A stretch of 64,000 nucleotides of DNA, taken from contig JAGGNK010006892.1 of assembly GCA_017590115.1 (NCBI GenBank), positions 19,767,228-19,831,227 on the forward strand, given 5' to 3'. The notes under the pieces were generated by a model that was given only the letters and a program-made list of their open reading frames with translations, did not search any database and was not told where the DNA came from. Source of the stretch: Montifringilla adamsi (lineage: Eukaryota > Chordata > Aves > Passeriformes > Passeridae). The translations under genes and the position numbers were made by a program. How positions within the stretch are numbered: the first letter of the stretch is position 1; each line of letters opens with the position of its first letter. This document shows, one piece after another, positions 37,491 to 51,700 of this stretch.

Positions 37491-39046
37491 CATGCACTCA
37501 AACAAAACAAAACAAAGAAAAGAATAAAAATCAAACACATAAACAGAGACAGGTAAAACCAATACAGATGTCTCCCTCATTCTCTGTAAGAGTGTCTGCC
37601 TCTGTTTTGATACAGACCTGACATGTTTTAGCATGTCTGTATGAGTCACTTTAAAATGCACCCATCCCCAGCACAAGAGATCCTGGAAGTTAACACACAT
37701 TTAGCCCACTGATTAGACACCATAATAACCTTTTCAGGCAGGTTGCACATTATAGTATATCAATACAAAAATAGCACAATACCATATGCAGGACTGTAAA
37801 TGTCATTGATTTGTAACTCTAGATTGACAAATGAGGGAGGGCTGCCCTGACAGCTCAGTTTGTTACCTCTCTTCCCAGTTCAGTTTTTGCTCACATCTAT
37901 TCTCTCTGTCTGAGACATATTGACTGTAGGGGAATCTTAGAGCATGGATGAAGCAAGACAGTCCAACATCATTACAGTGAGAGCCCTATAGGTTTGTAGT
38001 CCTCTTTTATCTAGCTGTGGACACTAGGAGTAAGTCTAGGTAGCACCTAAGGAAAAGATGAGGCCAGCAAGTCATTAAAAGAGGTGCAAAAGGGTAATGT
38101 ACTCAACAATGCTTTGCAGCAGGACAGAGAATATTCCAAATCATCTTCAAGCAAAGTAACCAAATTGACTAGGAAAACAGATCCTATTGTCAAACATAAA
38201 ACAATTAAATACAGTAACAACTTTGGACACTTGTAATATGTGCTGAGACAAGGAAGACTTTTTATCTGTATGTATTGCGGTTGTACACCCTTCTGAATGC
38301 ATGATTATACCAGCACTCCTTTGGGGTATTTGCAAGCAGACATTGAAAATGGGGAGGTTTTGAATGATAACATGTTCCCTGGTGGTGTATCATCTCAAAG
38401 AAAGAATATTAATGTGGTTGTAACACTCCTTTTTCTAAAGACATCACATTATTTAAAGATTTTATACAAATGCTGGCCTCTAGAACTTATGAACATGGAT
38501 CTATCCACATCAGATAATTTCAGGACCACGTTACTTTGATTTATTTTTTTGGTGGATGCAATCTGCAGTATGTTCAATTACAGAACATTTCAGTCTGGGG
38601 TATACTTGACCCAGAAGCCTAAAAGACTAGAAGTCTAAAAGACCAGATCTGAGGAGATTTTGAGCAGTCAGTTTTCATCAGCTGCTGAATTTTAAAAAGT
38701 GCCCATATGAAATCACTGAAGTCTAGTTCCTCACCCTCAGCATCTTGTGTTTCTCTGCCTCTGGAAGCCAAGACAAGTGTGCTATTATTCCTGTGAAATC
38801 TCTTATTAATGCCCAAATCATCTTTTTACTATGCAAAAGAAACTACAAACCCCACAATTTCATGAGGGAAAGTGGTTAAGACAATCTGAGCATGTGCCTA
38901 CCTGGGGAGAGCCTTTTGCTGACAGATCACAATTTTATGACAGTGTTGATATAAACAAAGTTTTACTTTGTCTGTACTAATACAAGTGTTACAAGAGGAT
39001 TCTGAAAACACTTTGAACTGATTTGTGGGAAAGGACTAGGGAAGAA
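37491..39046. other. unique non-coding sequence, nothing recognised
   Basis: A short run of CAAAACAAAA words (near 37500) is the only simple repeat. No element or credible frame. Confidence 0.5.
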
Positions 39047-39100
39047 CCTAAAATGTTCTAAATTTCCTAAATTTTTTCCTAAGTTTCCTAACATTTTAGG
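39047..39100. repeat. inverted repeat enclosing TTTCCTAA tandem units
   Basis: CCTAAAATGTT (39047-39057) is the exact reverse complement of AACATTTTAGG (39090-39100). The 32 bases between them consist of three or four degenerate copies of TTTCCTAA. It looks like slippage plus inversion of a short AT-rich motif. Confidence 0.7.
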
Positions 39101-42100
39101 AATATGCCTAAAAATGTAAGGGCTATGAGTCAACTATAAAAATGTGCACTTGCTTGAATTAAAAAAAGTTAAATTCTCTAAGTACTCATTTAAAAATTGA
39201 CATTAATTAAATTTAAAAAAATAATTATTAAACACACAACGTTTTACTGTAATACATATGGATTGATTTCAGAACTCTAGATTAGCACAGGGAAAGAATC
39301 TGAAGGATGTTGCACTAGGTTGACCCTGATAAACAGAGGTTTCTGGGATGTCTCTAATTTTAAGCATCCCATCAAAGATTAAATCAGATGATAGTTTACA
39401 GTTCCTACTTTGTGATTTTTTTAGAGCAGTTCCTACTGATAAGAATGTCTTCTAATCTAGCTCAGCAACCAGTCTATCAGTATTAATAACAATCAACGTA
39501 CTAATTAATGCATGCCTGCTGTGTGTATTTCAACAATATAAATGTCTTGGTATGGGAAAGGTACAAGATAGTAAGGTAATTTTTTTTTTAAGTGGGCTCT
39601 GTGTCCTGGTTTTCATAGACAGCTGAAATATCTTCTGGTCTTAGTGTTCAGGAAGTGTAATTATATTATCAGTATGTTATACTGAATATAGCAGTTAATA
39701 GTGTTCAAATACGTAAATTAATTTCAAATTTATCTTTTTACATCTACTGTTTTTTCTTAATTCTAGTGTAGATTCTAGTACATATTGATAACATGTACTT
39801 TTTGAAAGCAAGAAGCCTCACCAGTTTTATTTCTGCTAGTTTTATGCTCCAATATGGCTCCAATAATACTGTTTTACATCATCTTGGCTGAGAACAGAAT
39901 TAGGTCCAATGACAAAAAAAAACAAGTAGGAAACTAAATTTTAGTTCTGCAGCCATCATCACAGAGAGTCCAGTAATTTAGAGAATCTCATCTTGTCCAA
40001 GACAGCCTCTTTACTGCACAACAGAGAACCATTGAAACTTTCACCTCATTGCCAGTGTTTGCATATGAGTGCAATTTCCTATTTTCCTATGAATATGAAA
40101 GATTCAGTGGGATAATACCAGGTCTCAATTTGTATTCCTATATATACATTTTATGCTCATTGCTTATTTAATATCATCAGGTTCAGCAATAAAGGTCATA
40201 ACATCTTTGGGAGCACCGTCTCTACTAGTCAAGTGTGAGAAGCCAGATTAGGTTTTGAAAAAATGCCTTTATACAAAAACCAATCAAGTCATTGAAGTTT
40301 CTTCTTACTCTCCTGTAATATCCCCATGGTAGTGTCCAATAAGCATTATGGATTCAGCCTGACTGAAAAGAAAGCAAAAATTTTCTTATAAAGTATATTA
40401 GTACTTGGAGACTTCTCTATGTTTGGAAAATATTGCAGTCTCCTTTCCTCCACCAGCTGCATGATGTATGTTTACAGAAACCATTTAGGACCCTAGTACT
40501 CCTTTGAAAATCTAAAATTTCAATAGAGGTAATTTGCTGGGCTTACTAAGAGCAATAAATGCTGTCTGTAATGATCTTCCCTGGTAAGGAAACAGCCAAA
40601 AGGGGCAATATGTGTGCTGTTTGCCACCACCATTGTGCACACACCTCCGGAGACACCCCAACAGCCTTCTGACAGCAAGCGGATCAGCCAGCCCTTGCAG
40701 ACAAGGTGCTTGTCACAAAACATTTTCTGCAATGGCAGACTCTCCAAAGAATGGGAGCTCTCTCTCCATATCACCCACACCCTGCAGTCTGACAGTAGCA
40801 ATGATTTGCTCAGCACATCATCTGCATGATGACCTCCACAGTCAAGCCCCAGCTCCTTTCCCAGAGACCTGGCTATGGTGCTGCGGGACTGCAAAGCTGC
40901 AGGGAGCTGCAGGTAGCCCATAGCAGCCAAAACAGAAAGACCAGGCAGGATGAGGATGGCCCTTACTGTGTGTAGTGCAGTGCCCTCAGCAGGTTCCCAA
41001 GGATGGACTGCAAATTGTCTCTTTAGTTTCTTTAGTGCTGAAGGTGCTAAGACAAACATCCTTAGGCATTTCTAACATGTCTGAGGTATGGGGCTGTTGT
41101 TGTGAGGATGCTGCTTCTGTGTGAGTGGTAAGGAGCTTTGTACTGAGGATACCTGTTGCCACATTGGCTGCATCTGAGCTGTGGTGAGCCCACAGTCCTG
41201 CCTGCCTGCACCCTTTTGGCACCAGTTGCTATATTATATTTTACCCCTTGGAGCAAACACGAGACCCTGGGCAGCATCACTGCCTCGTTGGGGTTACATG
41301 GAGGCAGAGCTAGGGAGAGCTTTTGCAGCAGCAGCTCTGGTGGCTGGGAAAGGTGAGTTGCCCCACTGAGTTGGTAAGGTGACCTGGAGTGACTTGTGCA
41401 ATTGTCTGTGCTGCCAGCACTGAGCAGCTGCTATCAAGTTCCCTGCTGTGACACTGAGAAGAGTTAGTTCTCTACATGTAATTGATGATTTTGAAAAGTG
41501 ACAGATATATTGACGCTCTGATAGCCTACAACCTCTGAGGATGTTAATAGTTTACCTAATAATATCCTGAGTTGCTAAGACAGATGTAGTTGCTGCTGAC
41601 AACAGGGAAAGAAATGGAGCCAATGATGAATGTAGTAACACTTCCTCACATTGGATGAAGGCAGCTTCTATGCACTGTGGAACAGCATTTTTTGTCCTAA
41701 AGGATCTAATACATGCTTTCTGTACATGGTGTCATTTGCTGATGTTTTGCTGAAAAACTAACCTCCTATTGCCAAGTTTCTAAAAAAAAACCTGATAGCA
41801 TTGTTGCCATGTGTTTTAAGTAGACTTTATGGCAGATTTTCCTTATGATAACTGTCTTGAATGAAAGATACTGTCTGAACTTGGATCCCACCTAGTCAGC
41901 TTTTCCTCATACTGTGATCAGTGTATCAGCATGACTGTGGCACCTGTGTGAGACTGATAATATCTGAATCACCATATGTAATGTACATAGTGCCCCTGTG
42001 GCTCTGTGACGTTTGCAGTGATTTTGTTTCCTTGGAGAACTCTAAAAATTTGACTTCTTTTTCAATAAGAGTCATTAATACTGGGAGTGATTAATTAATA

Positions 42101-44959
42101 CAGTGTTCAGTGATGCTGGTTTGACTTCATTGATATGCTCCTTCATACTTCATTTTGTTCCATATTTGCTAACAGTGTTTGCAGTGTGCTCTCTTCCTGA
42201 CAGGCAGTAAACTGCATGACTGTCTTTCTTTCTGCTGGTTTACCTGCACTAGATCTAGAAAGATCTTTTTTATAATTACTTTTATTACTATTAAATGAAA
42301 TGCTGGTGTTAAAAGATTTCTAAGATGCCAGGTTCTGATGACGAAGAATTAGGTGCGTCTTTACAGCCCTGGCTACCACTGCATTTAAATGCAATTTACG
42401 CATCTCTGCCTTGACAGCAGCGCAGCACTGTGTAATGCCTGTCAGCTCAAAATCAATAGGCACCTTGCGGCTAACCTGAAAGCTTCCGAGGCACTGGAGT
42501 TACGCTCTGTCCATGCTAACTTGGAACCTCAGAGAAGCTGCTGTCACTGCACAGTTATGCACAACAGGCTTTCAGCTGGAGCAATCATCCAGGGTGAAGG
42601 AGCAGAAACACAGGGCCTGTTATTTGAACAGAAATATTGCAGTCATGCTCTTCCTTCACTGTTTTTCTTTTAAACGTGTGCACCTTGCATGCCAAGCTGA
42701 GGCCTGCCAGGAAAATACTCTTCTTTCCCTCCCACTGCACCCCACAGGAAGGGTCTGTAATGTGCTCTATGGGGCAGCCTCTGGGAATATGGGTCTGAGC
42801 CCTCATCTCCTGAAGGAGATTGGAAACACAGGTTGCCCCTTCCTGGAGCACTGCTTTAATGTCATTGGTCTATCATAAGAAATGTCATCAGCACAGTTAT
42901 CAGGCAGCCTTAAAAAGACAGGAGTACAGTCCACTTGGGAAGCTGTGTGGAAAGGCAAAATATTTTTAGCCTGGAACAGAAACCAAAGTTACAGAGATGG
43001 TGAGAAGGCTTCTTTCTGATCTCCCCAGGGGTTTTTGACTATCCCTATGAGGTATCCAGGGACAGTTTTCAGGGACAGTACCTCTCTACAAACCTCTAGA
43101 TGATACAGACAGCTGAACTGGGTTGTGTGGCCCATCCTTTGGAAAGCAGAGGTAGGCGGCTAAACCCTCAAGTTTCATATATCTATAGAAATCCCATTCA
43201 AAGTCAACCATCTTGCACAATTTTTTTCCTTACATTTGTTTCCCCATCACATCTAGAACACTCTCTGCCAGGTGCAGAGGTATTAGGAGAGGTTAGCACT
43301 GTAGTGGATCCCACCACGTTTTTCTGGGACTTCTGCATGGGAGTTAAGGGACTTCCAGTAATTGTCCTGATAGCAACTCCAACCAAATGAATTTTATTTC
43401 AGACCAAATTTTAGTTTTCATTTAATACCTCAGAAGATACTAAATTCCTTTAACACAGCCAGGCTCTCAACATTCTGAATTGCCTGGCTTCAGAGGCAAT
43501 TTCACCATGTATTTTAAAGAATCCAAATACGTTAACAGTAATTGAAACTTAATCTTATATTCTATAGTGATACTCTCATTTGCCTAAAGTTAAAAAACTG
43601 CAAAAATTCCTTATTAAAAAAAATTTAGTAAGGCTTAGTACCATAAATGCTTCTCTCAAGCTAACAAGACAACTACCTACTCCATCTCAACAATAGATAA
43701 AAACAATATACATTGCCATAAAAAGCTTTGCTTAAACAGTTTTTGAAGCATGAGGGCAATTTTACCATTTTTTGATTAAGTTAGATAAAACCATATTTCT
43801 AACAGAAATTTCATCCAACTATCTCTATCTCCTGGTGAGTTTGTGGAAGATTTTCAGAACTTTTTAAAACTGCAGTTATTGTCTGTGCAATTTACACTTT
43901 TGATTCATTTATAAAGAAAATGTGGCAATCTTCTTGACACTCTGAGGAGACACAAGGAGGTCAAGTTGTGATTATATGATATTGTCTCATAAAATTGCCA
44001 CCCAATAAAGATAGGATTCAGCTTCTTCAGGACTCTAAGCTCTTGAACTTCGAGTCTGGTTCAGTGACCTTTAGCAGAGTCCTGTGGCTGTTTGGGGTGC
44101 TCTCAGATGCAGCAGCTGGTCTCCATCTGCAGTTCCAGCGGGCACAGTTTTCTGCCATAGCCTCCAGCCCTGTGTGAATCTTGGATACACTAGGCTATTT
44201 CATATTGCAAAAGCTATGAGCTGTGTGTCTGAACTCCTGGTGCAGCTTAGTTACCAACTGTTTTCACCACAAGGTAGACACCTTCATTGGGTCAACCAAA
44301 TACTTTCAGTGACTCTGAATCCAAGAAATTCCTTTTAAATGTTAATTTGATCTGGAAGGTTATCATCACCACAATGATTAGCATCAAGAGAAATGGAATG
44401 AAGAAAATTGCTATATATAAGAATCTTAAAAATTTGAATTCTGTCTGCCATAAACTGATGAATCTTCTCCATATTAGTGGCTACATATCCTACAGCTTTG
44501 TAGTGTTCTTAGGGAACAAACACATGGACATGGGTGCACATCTAGGACCTGAGACGTTGCCAATAATGACTTTTCATTTGGTGTGTAACAAGCTGTACAT
44601 TTCTACTGTTTATTTTCAATAAACTATGTTGATAACAATTTTTCAGTCTCATATATGCCTTACCTACTGCCAAGTATAATGGATTAAAGAAGAAATAAAT
44701 GATATTCCTCATTAAGAAAGGTCTGGTTTTTTCTGAACAACTCTTGTTGGAACACATGGCTTCCCATTTTTTACAACCTTTATACCTGAAAATACACTTT
44801 TATCTTCTAGATATTTTCCATAGGGTTTATAACTTTGTATCTAACTGACCATATAGATGTCCTATTTATTTCATTGTTAATCCAGGGCAGCATAGATGAG
44901 GTAAAACCAGCAACAGAATCTAATAGAGAATAATTTGCTCTGCCTTATAGCAACTGATA
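39101..44959. other. unique non-coding sequence with a GC-richer segment at about 40.6-41.4 kb
   Basis: The interval 40520-41059 carries the longest open frame of the window (179 codons, minus strand, starting MFVLAPSALKKLKRQF). It has several cysteines, no domain that I recognise and no acceptor or promoter context, and frames on the other strand are also open. The higher GC content lowers stop frequency and probably explains this. A 12-base palindrome GCATTTAAATGC is near 42381. Nothing else was recognised. Confidence 0.5.
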
Positions 44960-45145
44960 GAATCAGTATCATAGAATGGTTTGGGTTGGAAGGGTCTTCA
45001 AAGATCAGAGCCCCATCCAGCCTGGCCTTGAACACCTGCAGGAATAGGCATCCACAGCTTCTCTGGCAACCTGTTCCAGTGCCTTGACACACATAGAGAA
45101 TAGAACTTTTTCCTAATATCTCATCTACACTTACTGTTCCTCAGC
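44960..45145 (-). mobile_element. CR1 LINE 3' end, antisense, avian type
   Basis: The plus strand reads ATCATAGAATGGTTTGGGTT, then GGAAGGGTCTTCAAAGATCA, a CCCATCCAGCCTGGCCTTGAAC block, GGCATCCACAGCTTCTCTGG, a CAACCTGTTCCAGTGCCTTG block and TTTTTCCTAATATCTCATC. This is the classic avian CR1 tail in antisense with few changes, 5'-truncated to about 185 bp. The block that normally sits between AAAGATCA and CCCATCCAGCC (about 60 bases) is missing, so there is an internal deletion. Confidence 0.95.
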
Positions 45146-48100
45146 TTACAGGCCATGAATAATACCACAGTATACTTTCAAGCCATATCACAGGATTCCA
45201 CAAAAATAACTGTTTCCCTTGTTTTAGGTGGGCAAAGGGGTCTCAAAATACTATAAGCAGATATACAACTAGAAGAAATCAGTCTTGAAGACAAAGAGTA
45301 AAGATTTTTCCCTCGAGGGCAAACCTTCCACTGATCTCAGTGGGGAAAGGATTTTGCTCCAAGGAGTTGCATGTTCCTGGACAAACAATATAGTGTCTGA
45401 GCGAAGCTCTTAGCAAGTTCCTATTGAAACAGGCTCCTTGGAAGGATGTAAAATATGTACTTGGTGAACAAACTAGAAGCCATGGCAACTGCCTAAACAC
45501 ACCAGCACACTCACTACATGAATATAACCACATCAGTGGTATGCTCCCACCATTCAATCTCGGCTTGATAAATCTGTGCACAGAGCGGCCAAGGGATATT
45601 TGCAGATTGTTGGAGGGAGAACATGGGAGAAGCCATGGCCAAATGTAGTAAATTTCTTGCTACCTATCCATCAAATTCCTCTAATTCTACCAAAATCAAA
45701 AGGCAGATTATTGCTATCCTTGGCATTTGTCACCCCTGAAAGCAAACCACACCACTCACAGCTGGCTCAATTCTAACACTAAATATATAGGTGAGACTTT
45801 GCTGTTTAATTCACCTGAACAGAGCCTGAACTCTGCTTTAGTGTGTAATGATGTTTCCCTGTATTTACATAGATGTATATATTTAGTAATTAATTTTCTC
45901 TATATTTATAGGTTTGTACCCTTTCTTAAAACTATAAAATTGAATTTTTTTTTTGGTCAAGTGAGTTCAAAAGATGGCATTAGACATGTAATCAAGAACC
46001 TTTAGCTCTGGAAGTGAGATTTTCCATTTAGTCAACCAGAAACATTTTATAAGGAATCTTATAGAGGAGCTTCCCTCACTCAATAAATCAGGAAAGTGAA
46101 GCATGAAAAGGGAAAAGATCTGACTGTGGCAATTGTTTTTCAGGTCACTGACAGAGCTGGAAACCAAATCTCCCAAGTTTTAGTCCGGCATTTGCTCAGC
46201 TGAATCATGCCTCTCTCCAAGCAGGCAGGTGTGAGGACTAACCTGAAGAGCTCTACTAACCACCTGTCCTATCTACAAGACCAATTTGATATTGGGATAA
46301 AAAGTTTTCAGAGGCTTTCAATATAATTTAGTGTTCTCAGAAACCTTTGCTGTGCTACTATGAGTCCTCTACACTACCTGTTAACTTTGCTTCTTTAATT
46401 TGCTTCCTTAAGTTTTATTCCCACTCCCCACCAAGAAGATGTCAATTTCCAAAAACTAGATTTTGTAACCAGCTGTCAGCAGCTATGCTAAAAGTGTGAA
46501 CTCCTGACAATACATGTCATTTCATCCCTGAGGCTGGGATCTGCCTCTTCCCATGTTCCATCCAGGTAAGGTGGCATGGCCATTCTGCTTCCCCTTTGAG
46601 GCCAGAATTGTGGAGTTGGTTCAGCTCACTACTTAAATCCCTAATGGCAGCTCTTGTATGAAATCATCACACCTAATTTTAGACATCTAAAAGAGAGCTG
46701 TTTTGTTGCAGGTCTGGTTATCAAGACTCCTTGTGCAGTCAATGAATACAGACAGGAATTTCCAGAGGACAGTTAATTCCAAAGGTTGGAGTCCAGAAAA
46801 TGTGTGATAAATAAGGCCCTCTGGAGGTGCCTGTCTCTTTCTATAAGATAAAGACAGAACCTATCTAAGTAGAATAGACAAGATGCCTTATATTTAGATA
46901 GCTGTCATTAGGTGAGGTAAAAATCTACCTTTAATAGCTTCACACCCTGTTTTACCCATTTTTTAACTGGGACTAATACAGCCATCAGTGGAATGGCAGG
47001 TGTCCGCATTTATTATCCACAGTTATGGGGAAATTGTTGAATACATAACTCTGTGGAAGTATGAAGAAGTCATTATTCACAACTGTGACAGATGGCAGAA
47101 CTGTTTTGGGCACCGTTTACTGTAAATATTCCATCTATTGTGTCTTGCTAGGAGGTGTAACTAGGCAATGAGGAGGTAAGAGGACTCCTCATATTGTCCT
47201 GAATACAGGACAGAGGGTTCAGTAGCTGGTACCCCAAGGAAGAGGAGACTGGTCTAGCCTTTCCCATGAGCAGATGGACAGGCTTGGCTAGGAACAGCTC
47301 CCAGAGTGCTGTGTGGGGCAGCAGAGGAGCTAGAGATACTCTCAGCTAGGGATGGCTGCAGTGGCACAACACATGGGCACCCAAGAGGAACAAAGGACTG
47401 GTTTGTAGAGCAGAACACAGGCCAAAAGCAAGGTCTCTGACTTCCCCAGGGACTTAGGGTAGCCCAGAAAGTTGCTGAAAATCATTAGATTTGAAACTAG
47501 TTGATTTGAAATAATTAGATTTTTGCTGGAAAGCCAAATTGGAAGATGCCTCTTGGAAGGATATGGTAGGGAGCAATATCTATCTTACCTTGTTTTGGGT
47601 TTTTTTCGCTCTGATAAATCTGGACTTTGAATCATTGTAGTCTTTAGATGTCTTTCATTGTTCATGCTCTAAAGAAAAAGAAGGGTAATTTCATACCTGC
47701 CCATATAGGGTCAGGCCACAACCACCAACTTTGCTCTCATGCTGGTCACACTGGCCACTGTGGATCTCTCCTACAACTGGGTACAGTGACTGATTCAATT
47801 TTAGTGGAGACCATATGAAATAAGTATTTAGTCCTTTGTGAGGGACCTGGAGTCTTTACGTGAATTTGCAGTTTGACAAATTTGCTTACAATTTGATTTT
47901 ACAAACGTAAAGTTACCTTTCAAAGTAACCAGAGTGCTGTTGAAATAAGGTGGCTACAGAGCTGAACAAGCTACAGAGGCAGCTACTGCAGAGTTAAGCA
48001 TTTGTTGTAGATCAATACTGTCACTAACTCACAATAGCTTCTTCAGAAATGCATGACTGATGGGCACACAAGTGCCTAGAAGCTGATGGAACTGGAATGC

Positions 48101-48423
48101 CTTAGGCCAGCAGGGAATCTGGACCATCACCTGCAATTAATATGAGTTACCTTGAAATAAGAGAGTATTTTAATAAACAAAATGTTCTTTGATGCCAAAA
48201 TACAGGCAGGCAGAAGGCCACTTTTCTTGCTCTATAAATATCCAGCCCAAACCATTTTGACCTTGGCAAAAATAATAGAAAAATGAGTATCTGTGAGGTT
48301 TTAGCAGCAGAAATACACATCATGAGCACTTGGAAATGTACCATGAAAAGGTTCACAGATATGCAGAGGGCCAGGACAGGGCACAAATTTAATAAAATGT
48401 ATTGTTCAAAATTACTTGATCTG
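45146..48423. other. unique non-coding sequence, nothing recognised
   Basis: No transposon, RNA gene or credible frame was found. Confidence 0.5.
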
Positions 48424-48700
48424 TGTCCTGGTTTAGGGGGAATGATGTGCTGAAATGACACAGCTCTTTGAGAGAGATTTTGGCAGATATTTTCACTCTG
48501 CTTTTGCACTGTGTATTTATTTCCATGGAATTCCCTGAGTATTGTTTCTACACAGGGTAAAGCAGTGGAGAATAGGCCTCCCCATTGTACCAACCCTACC
48601 CTCTAAACTTCTTATAAACTTGATGAATTAAGTAGATTGGCACCGTTCTCTCATTTAGATTTTTCTAGCCAATATATCTCATTCCTCTCTTATACCTGTA
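48424..48700 (+). mobile_element. possible solo LTR start (endogenous retrovirus-type), weak
   Basis: The sequence begins TGTCCTGGTTTAGGGGGAA, and TGTCCTGGTTT is the opening of several bird, especially songbird, ERV LTRs. No matching 3' LTR end, polyadenylation signal, target-site duplication or internal retroviral sequence could be identified, so the end coordinate is arbitrary. A 148-codon minus-strand frame overlaps it (48147-48593) and has no recognisable domain. Confidence 0.25.
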
Positions 48701-51700
48701 CTGAATTCAGTGCCCACAGGAATAGCCCACCATTTGCCCCATAGTATATGGAAACTCACTGCTCACACTTCTGTTGCAAATGTCAGCGTAATGTGCAGCA
48801 CTTGTTTACAGCTCCCACGAGCAATTGTACTGAGGCACACACTGGTGTTAAGAATTATTTGGGTGTTCATAACAATTTATTTTATTGAGCTGATGTCCTC
48901 TCACACACACAGCAATCCATGGTACTGTGAAAATGTAAAGAAAAGCGTTACTGTAAAGAAGGTTTGTTGCTAAATTTTTTAATTATTACTTTTTACTGCA
49001 AGATTGGGGAAATTACTGTAAAGTCAAATTATTTATCTAATAAAACAGCAGATGTTTATCTCTAGGAATTACTTAAGAGAATTTCCATAAGAAACACTCT
49101 CAAGATCATGAGCACCAGGAGCAGACTACAGCTTGCATTACCAAACATTTGCTTTCTGAAGACAAGTAATAGGACATTCATTTTTTTCTTTCCTATAAGC
49201 ATCTGAAAATTTGGAATAGATTTCTGACAATAATTTTTTCACTTAGAGGATCTTAAAACCTCTAAAAGATTATTCTGAAAGTCAAACTGAATATATGCAC
49301 AGATTTAAAACATGTTAATTTATACAGATCAGAACCATTCAATTAAGCTCATGCTCGAAATGGTTTCCTCTTATAGGAGCTGCCTACCATCTGTTAAGTC
49401 AACTATTTCTATTGCCAATGATCTTAAGTTCATCGTTTATGCTAGAGTGATTGAGATTCTTAATCATAAATATCATCTGTTCTTTTCCCTCCCTGTCCTC
49501 CCCCTCTCCACTCGGGTCATGATATTTTGGGGGCTTTCTTAATCAGCAGTTTCTGAAAAGAAGACCACAGGAAGAAGCAAGCACAGCCTGGGAAGAAGGA
49601 AAGGGGCAGTTGTTACTGTTGCCTGCTGGCTTACAGTGGTTTTTCACTGACCACAGCACAATCAGATTGTGTGCATTTTCCTTGCATTTGACACACAGCC
49701 ACAATTAGAAGGGATGGTGAATACAGCTTTGGGTCATCTATTCACTGCCTTTCTGCATGTCAGTGTTTTTCACAGACAAAAACCTTTTAATTTTCATAAA
49801 AGGGTCAGGTCCCTGAGGAAATGTAAAAGACATCTGAATCTGCAATATTTGCTTCAGTAACTCCCAGAAGTTTCCTTATAAAGTTCCTTCTGGTCAATTC
49901 TTGTATCCAGCGCTCTCATATCCTGAGAGTAGCATATTGTTCCAGACAAAAATCTATGTTTAAATGAAATTAAGAAAAATTTCAAACAAACAAGGAAGAA
50001 TGGATTTTCACAGTGTCTTGCTAGGGCTTTCTGGAGATGTACAACAAACTAGAAAGACAAAATTTGCTGCTATCTTGTTTCATTTAACAAATAATTTGCT
50101 AATAATTTGCTGTTTATGTATTTCTGGTACTTGCACACACTTTTTTTTTCTTTTTTTTCTTTCTTTTTTTTTTTTTTTTTTTTTTTTTTCCTGGCTGTTG
50201 TATTCCATGGGTAATTCCCTTTCCCCTGTTTTTCCAAACATGGAGTTTTGCCAAGGTTCTGCCACCAGGAAGAAAGCAGAGAAAGGAGAGGTGAGTACTA
50301 TAGCCTCCTAATCGCACCTTCTGCATAGATTCTGAACACATACTTCATGCTCTGTAACAGCATGGGACACCAGAAATTTATCTTTAAATTCTTGCTGCTG
50401 ATGCTGGAGTTCACTGGGACTTATGTTTAGCCTGAGAGTGCAGATGTGTTGGCTCTGTGAAGTCTGGATGGTGCAGATTCTGCAGGAGGTGCAGAGGAGA
50501 CAGTGAGCACATGTCACCTGAGAGTCACTGTGCTTACGTGAACAGCATGAATGGTAAGAACTCCTCATGGGTCAACCCACCTCCATCCTCTCTCACCCTG
50601 TAAAGTGTGTTTTGACCGAACGCATCAACTCAGCCTTTGTATTGCCATAGAAGATATTAGGGAATAAGAATTAATTAACTGTTGACTTTTTAACCGTATG
50701 TTCCAGGGCTGTTCTATTTCTCTTTGCCTTTTTCACTGTGAGTAGATATCTGGCTATATGAGGGGTGGAGTGAAATTCAGCATAGAAGACAAAATGTTTT
50801 TATCATCTGCGTAGCAGCGAGGGTGCTATTACTTTTGCACCACCAGCTGCTTACTACATGAATGATTTATGAAAGTGCGACTGTCTGACTTCATATTAGG
50901 TTCTGCTATTTCAGCATCTTATTAGCAGGGATATTAGCAAAAATTATCATTCTTCTGTGTTTGAATGGGAATTTAGAAGCTTATCTTATTCTTGTAAAGC
51001 AAACAACACAAACTCAAGTAGATTGCATTAAGAACAAGACAGAGCAATGAACTGAATTCCCACAACTCCCACTGAGGCAACGGAGTGAAGGCACTCTGCA
51101 TTTCTTGGGATGTGGAAATCTAGTTCACTCAGTACTCTGATAAATTATAAATACACCCTTGATTTTACAACTAGGTCTTGATGAAGAGTATATAGTGCTG
51201 GAACAATCATAGAGGAATCAGAGTGGACACTTAAATTTATTAATATTCAGTTAAGATGCAAAAATGAACTCACATGGTATGATTTTCTAAGCCACTTGGT
51301 TTCTGTTCTGAAGTGTGTTGCCATTTCCATGCTACATTACATTTCAAGGAAGAAACAGAGCCTTTTGACTGTACAGTATCCCACAGTAACTTCTTCACTG
51401 CCACATAGCTTATTTATGTAAAATATGTGTTGAAGATCCAAAGATAGATTCAAGTTCACTAGCAATGGGATTCAAACTCTAAAGAACCAACAAATAAGAA
51501 GAGATAAAGCTGCTGTTTTATCATGAAATGTGAATTCCCTTGGCTAAACCATAAAGGCCTTATTACTTTGCTGTTCTGACACTAAGGCATTGAAGTGTAA
51601 TTAAACCTGATTTGTTTTCCATTGCAAATTCTGCTATTTAATTTTATATCTACTTTGTTATCTAAGTTAACACCATCATAATAATATAACTTAAATGCCG

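Noticed and set aside
39602..39700. A second TGTCCTGGTTTT word as a possible LTR start
   Set aside because: The following sequence does not resemble LTRs I know, and an 11-base match is expected by chance at this scale.
48147..48593. 148-codon minus-strand frame with hydrophobic stretches
   Set aside because: Overlaps the possible LTR start, has no recognisable domain and no supporting gene structure.
50080..50341. Lysine-rich minus-strand frames that look like a nuclear localisation region
   Set aside because: They are translations of the T-rich tract at 50141-50189.
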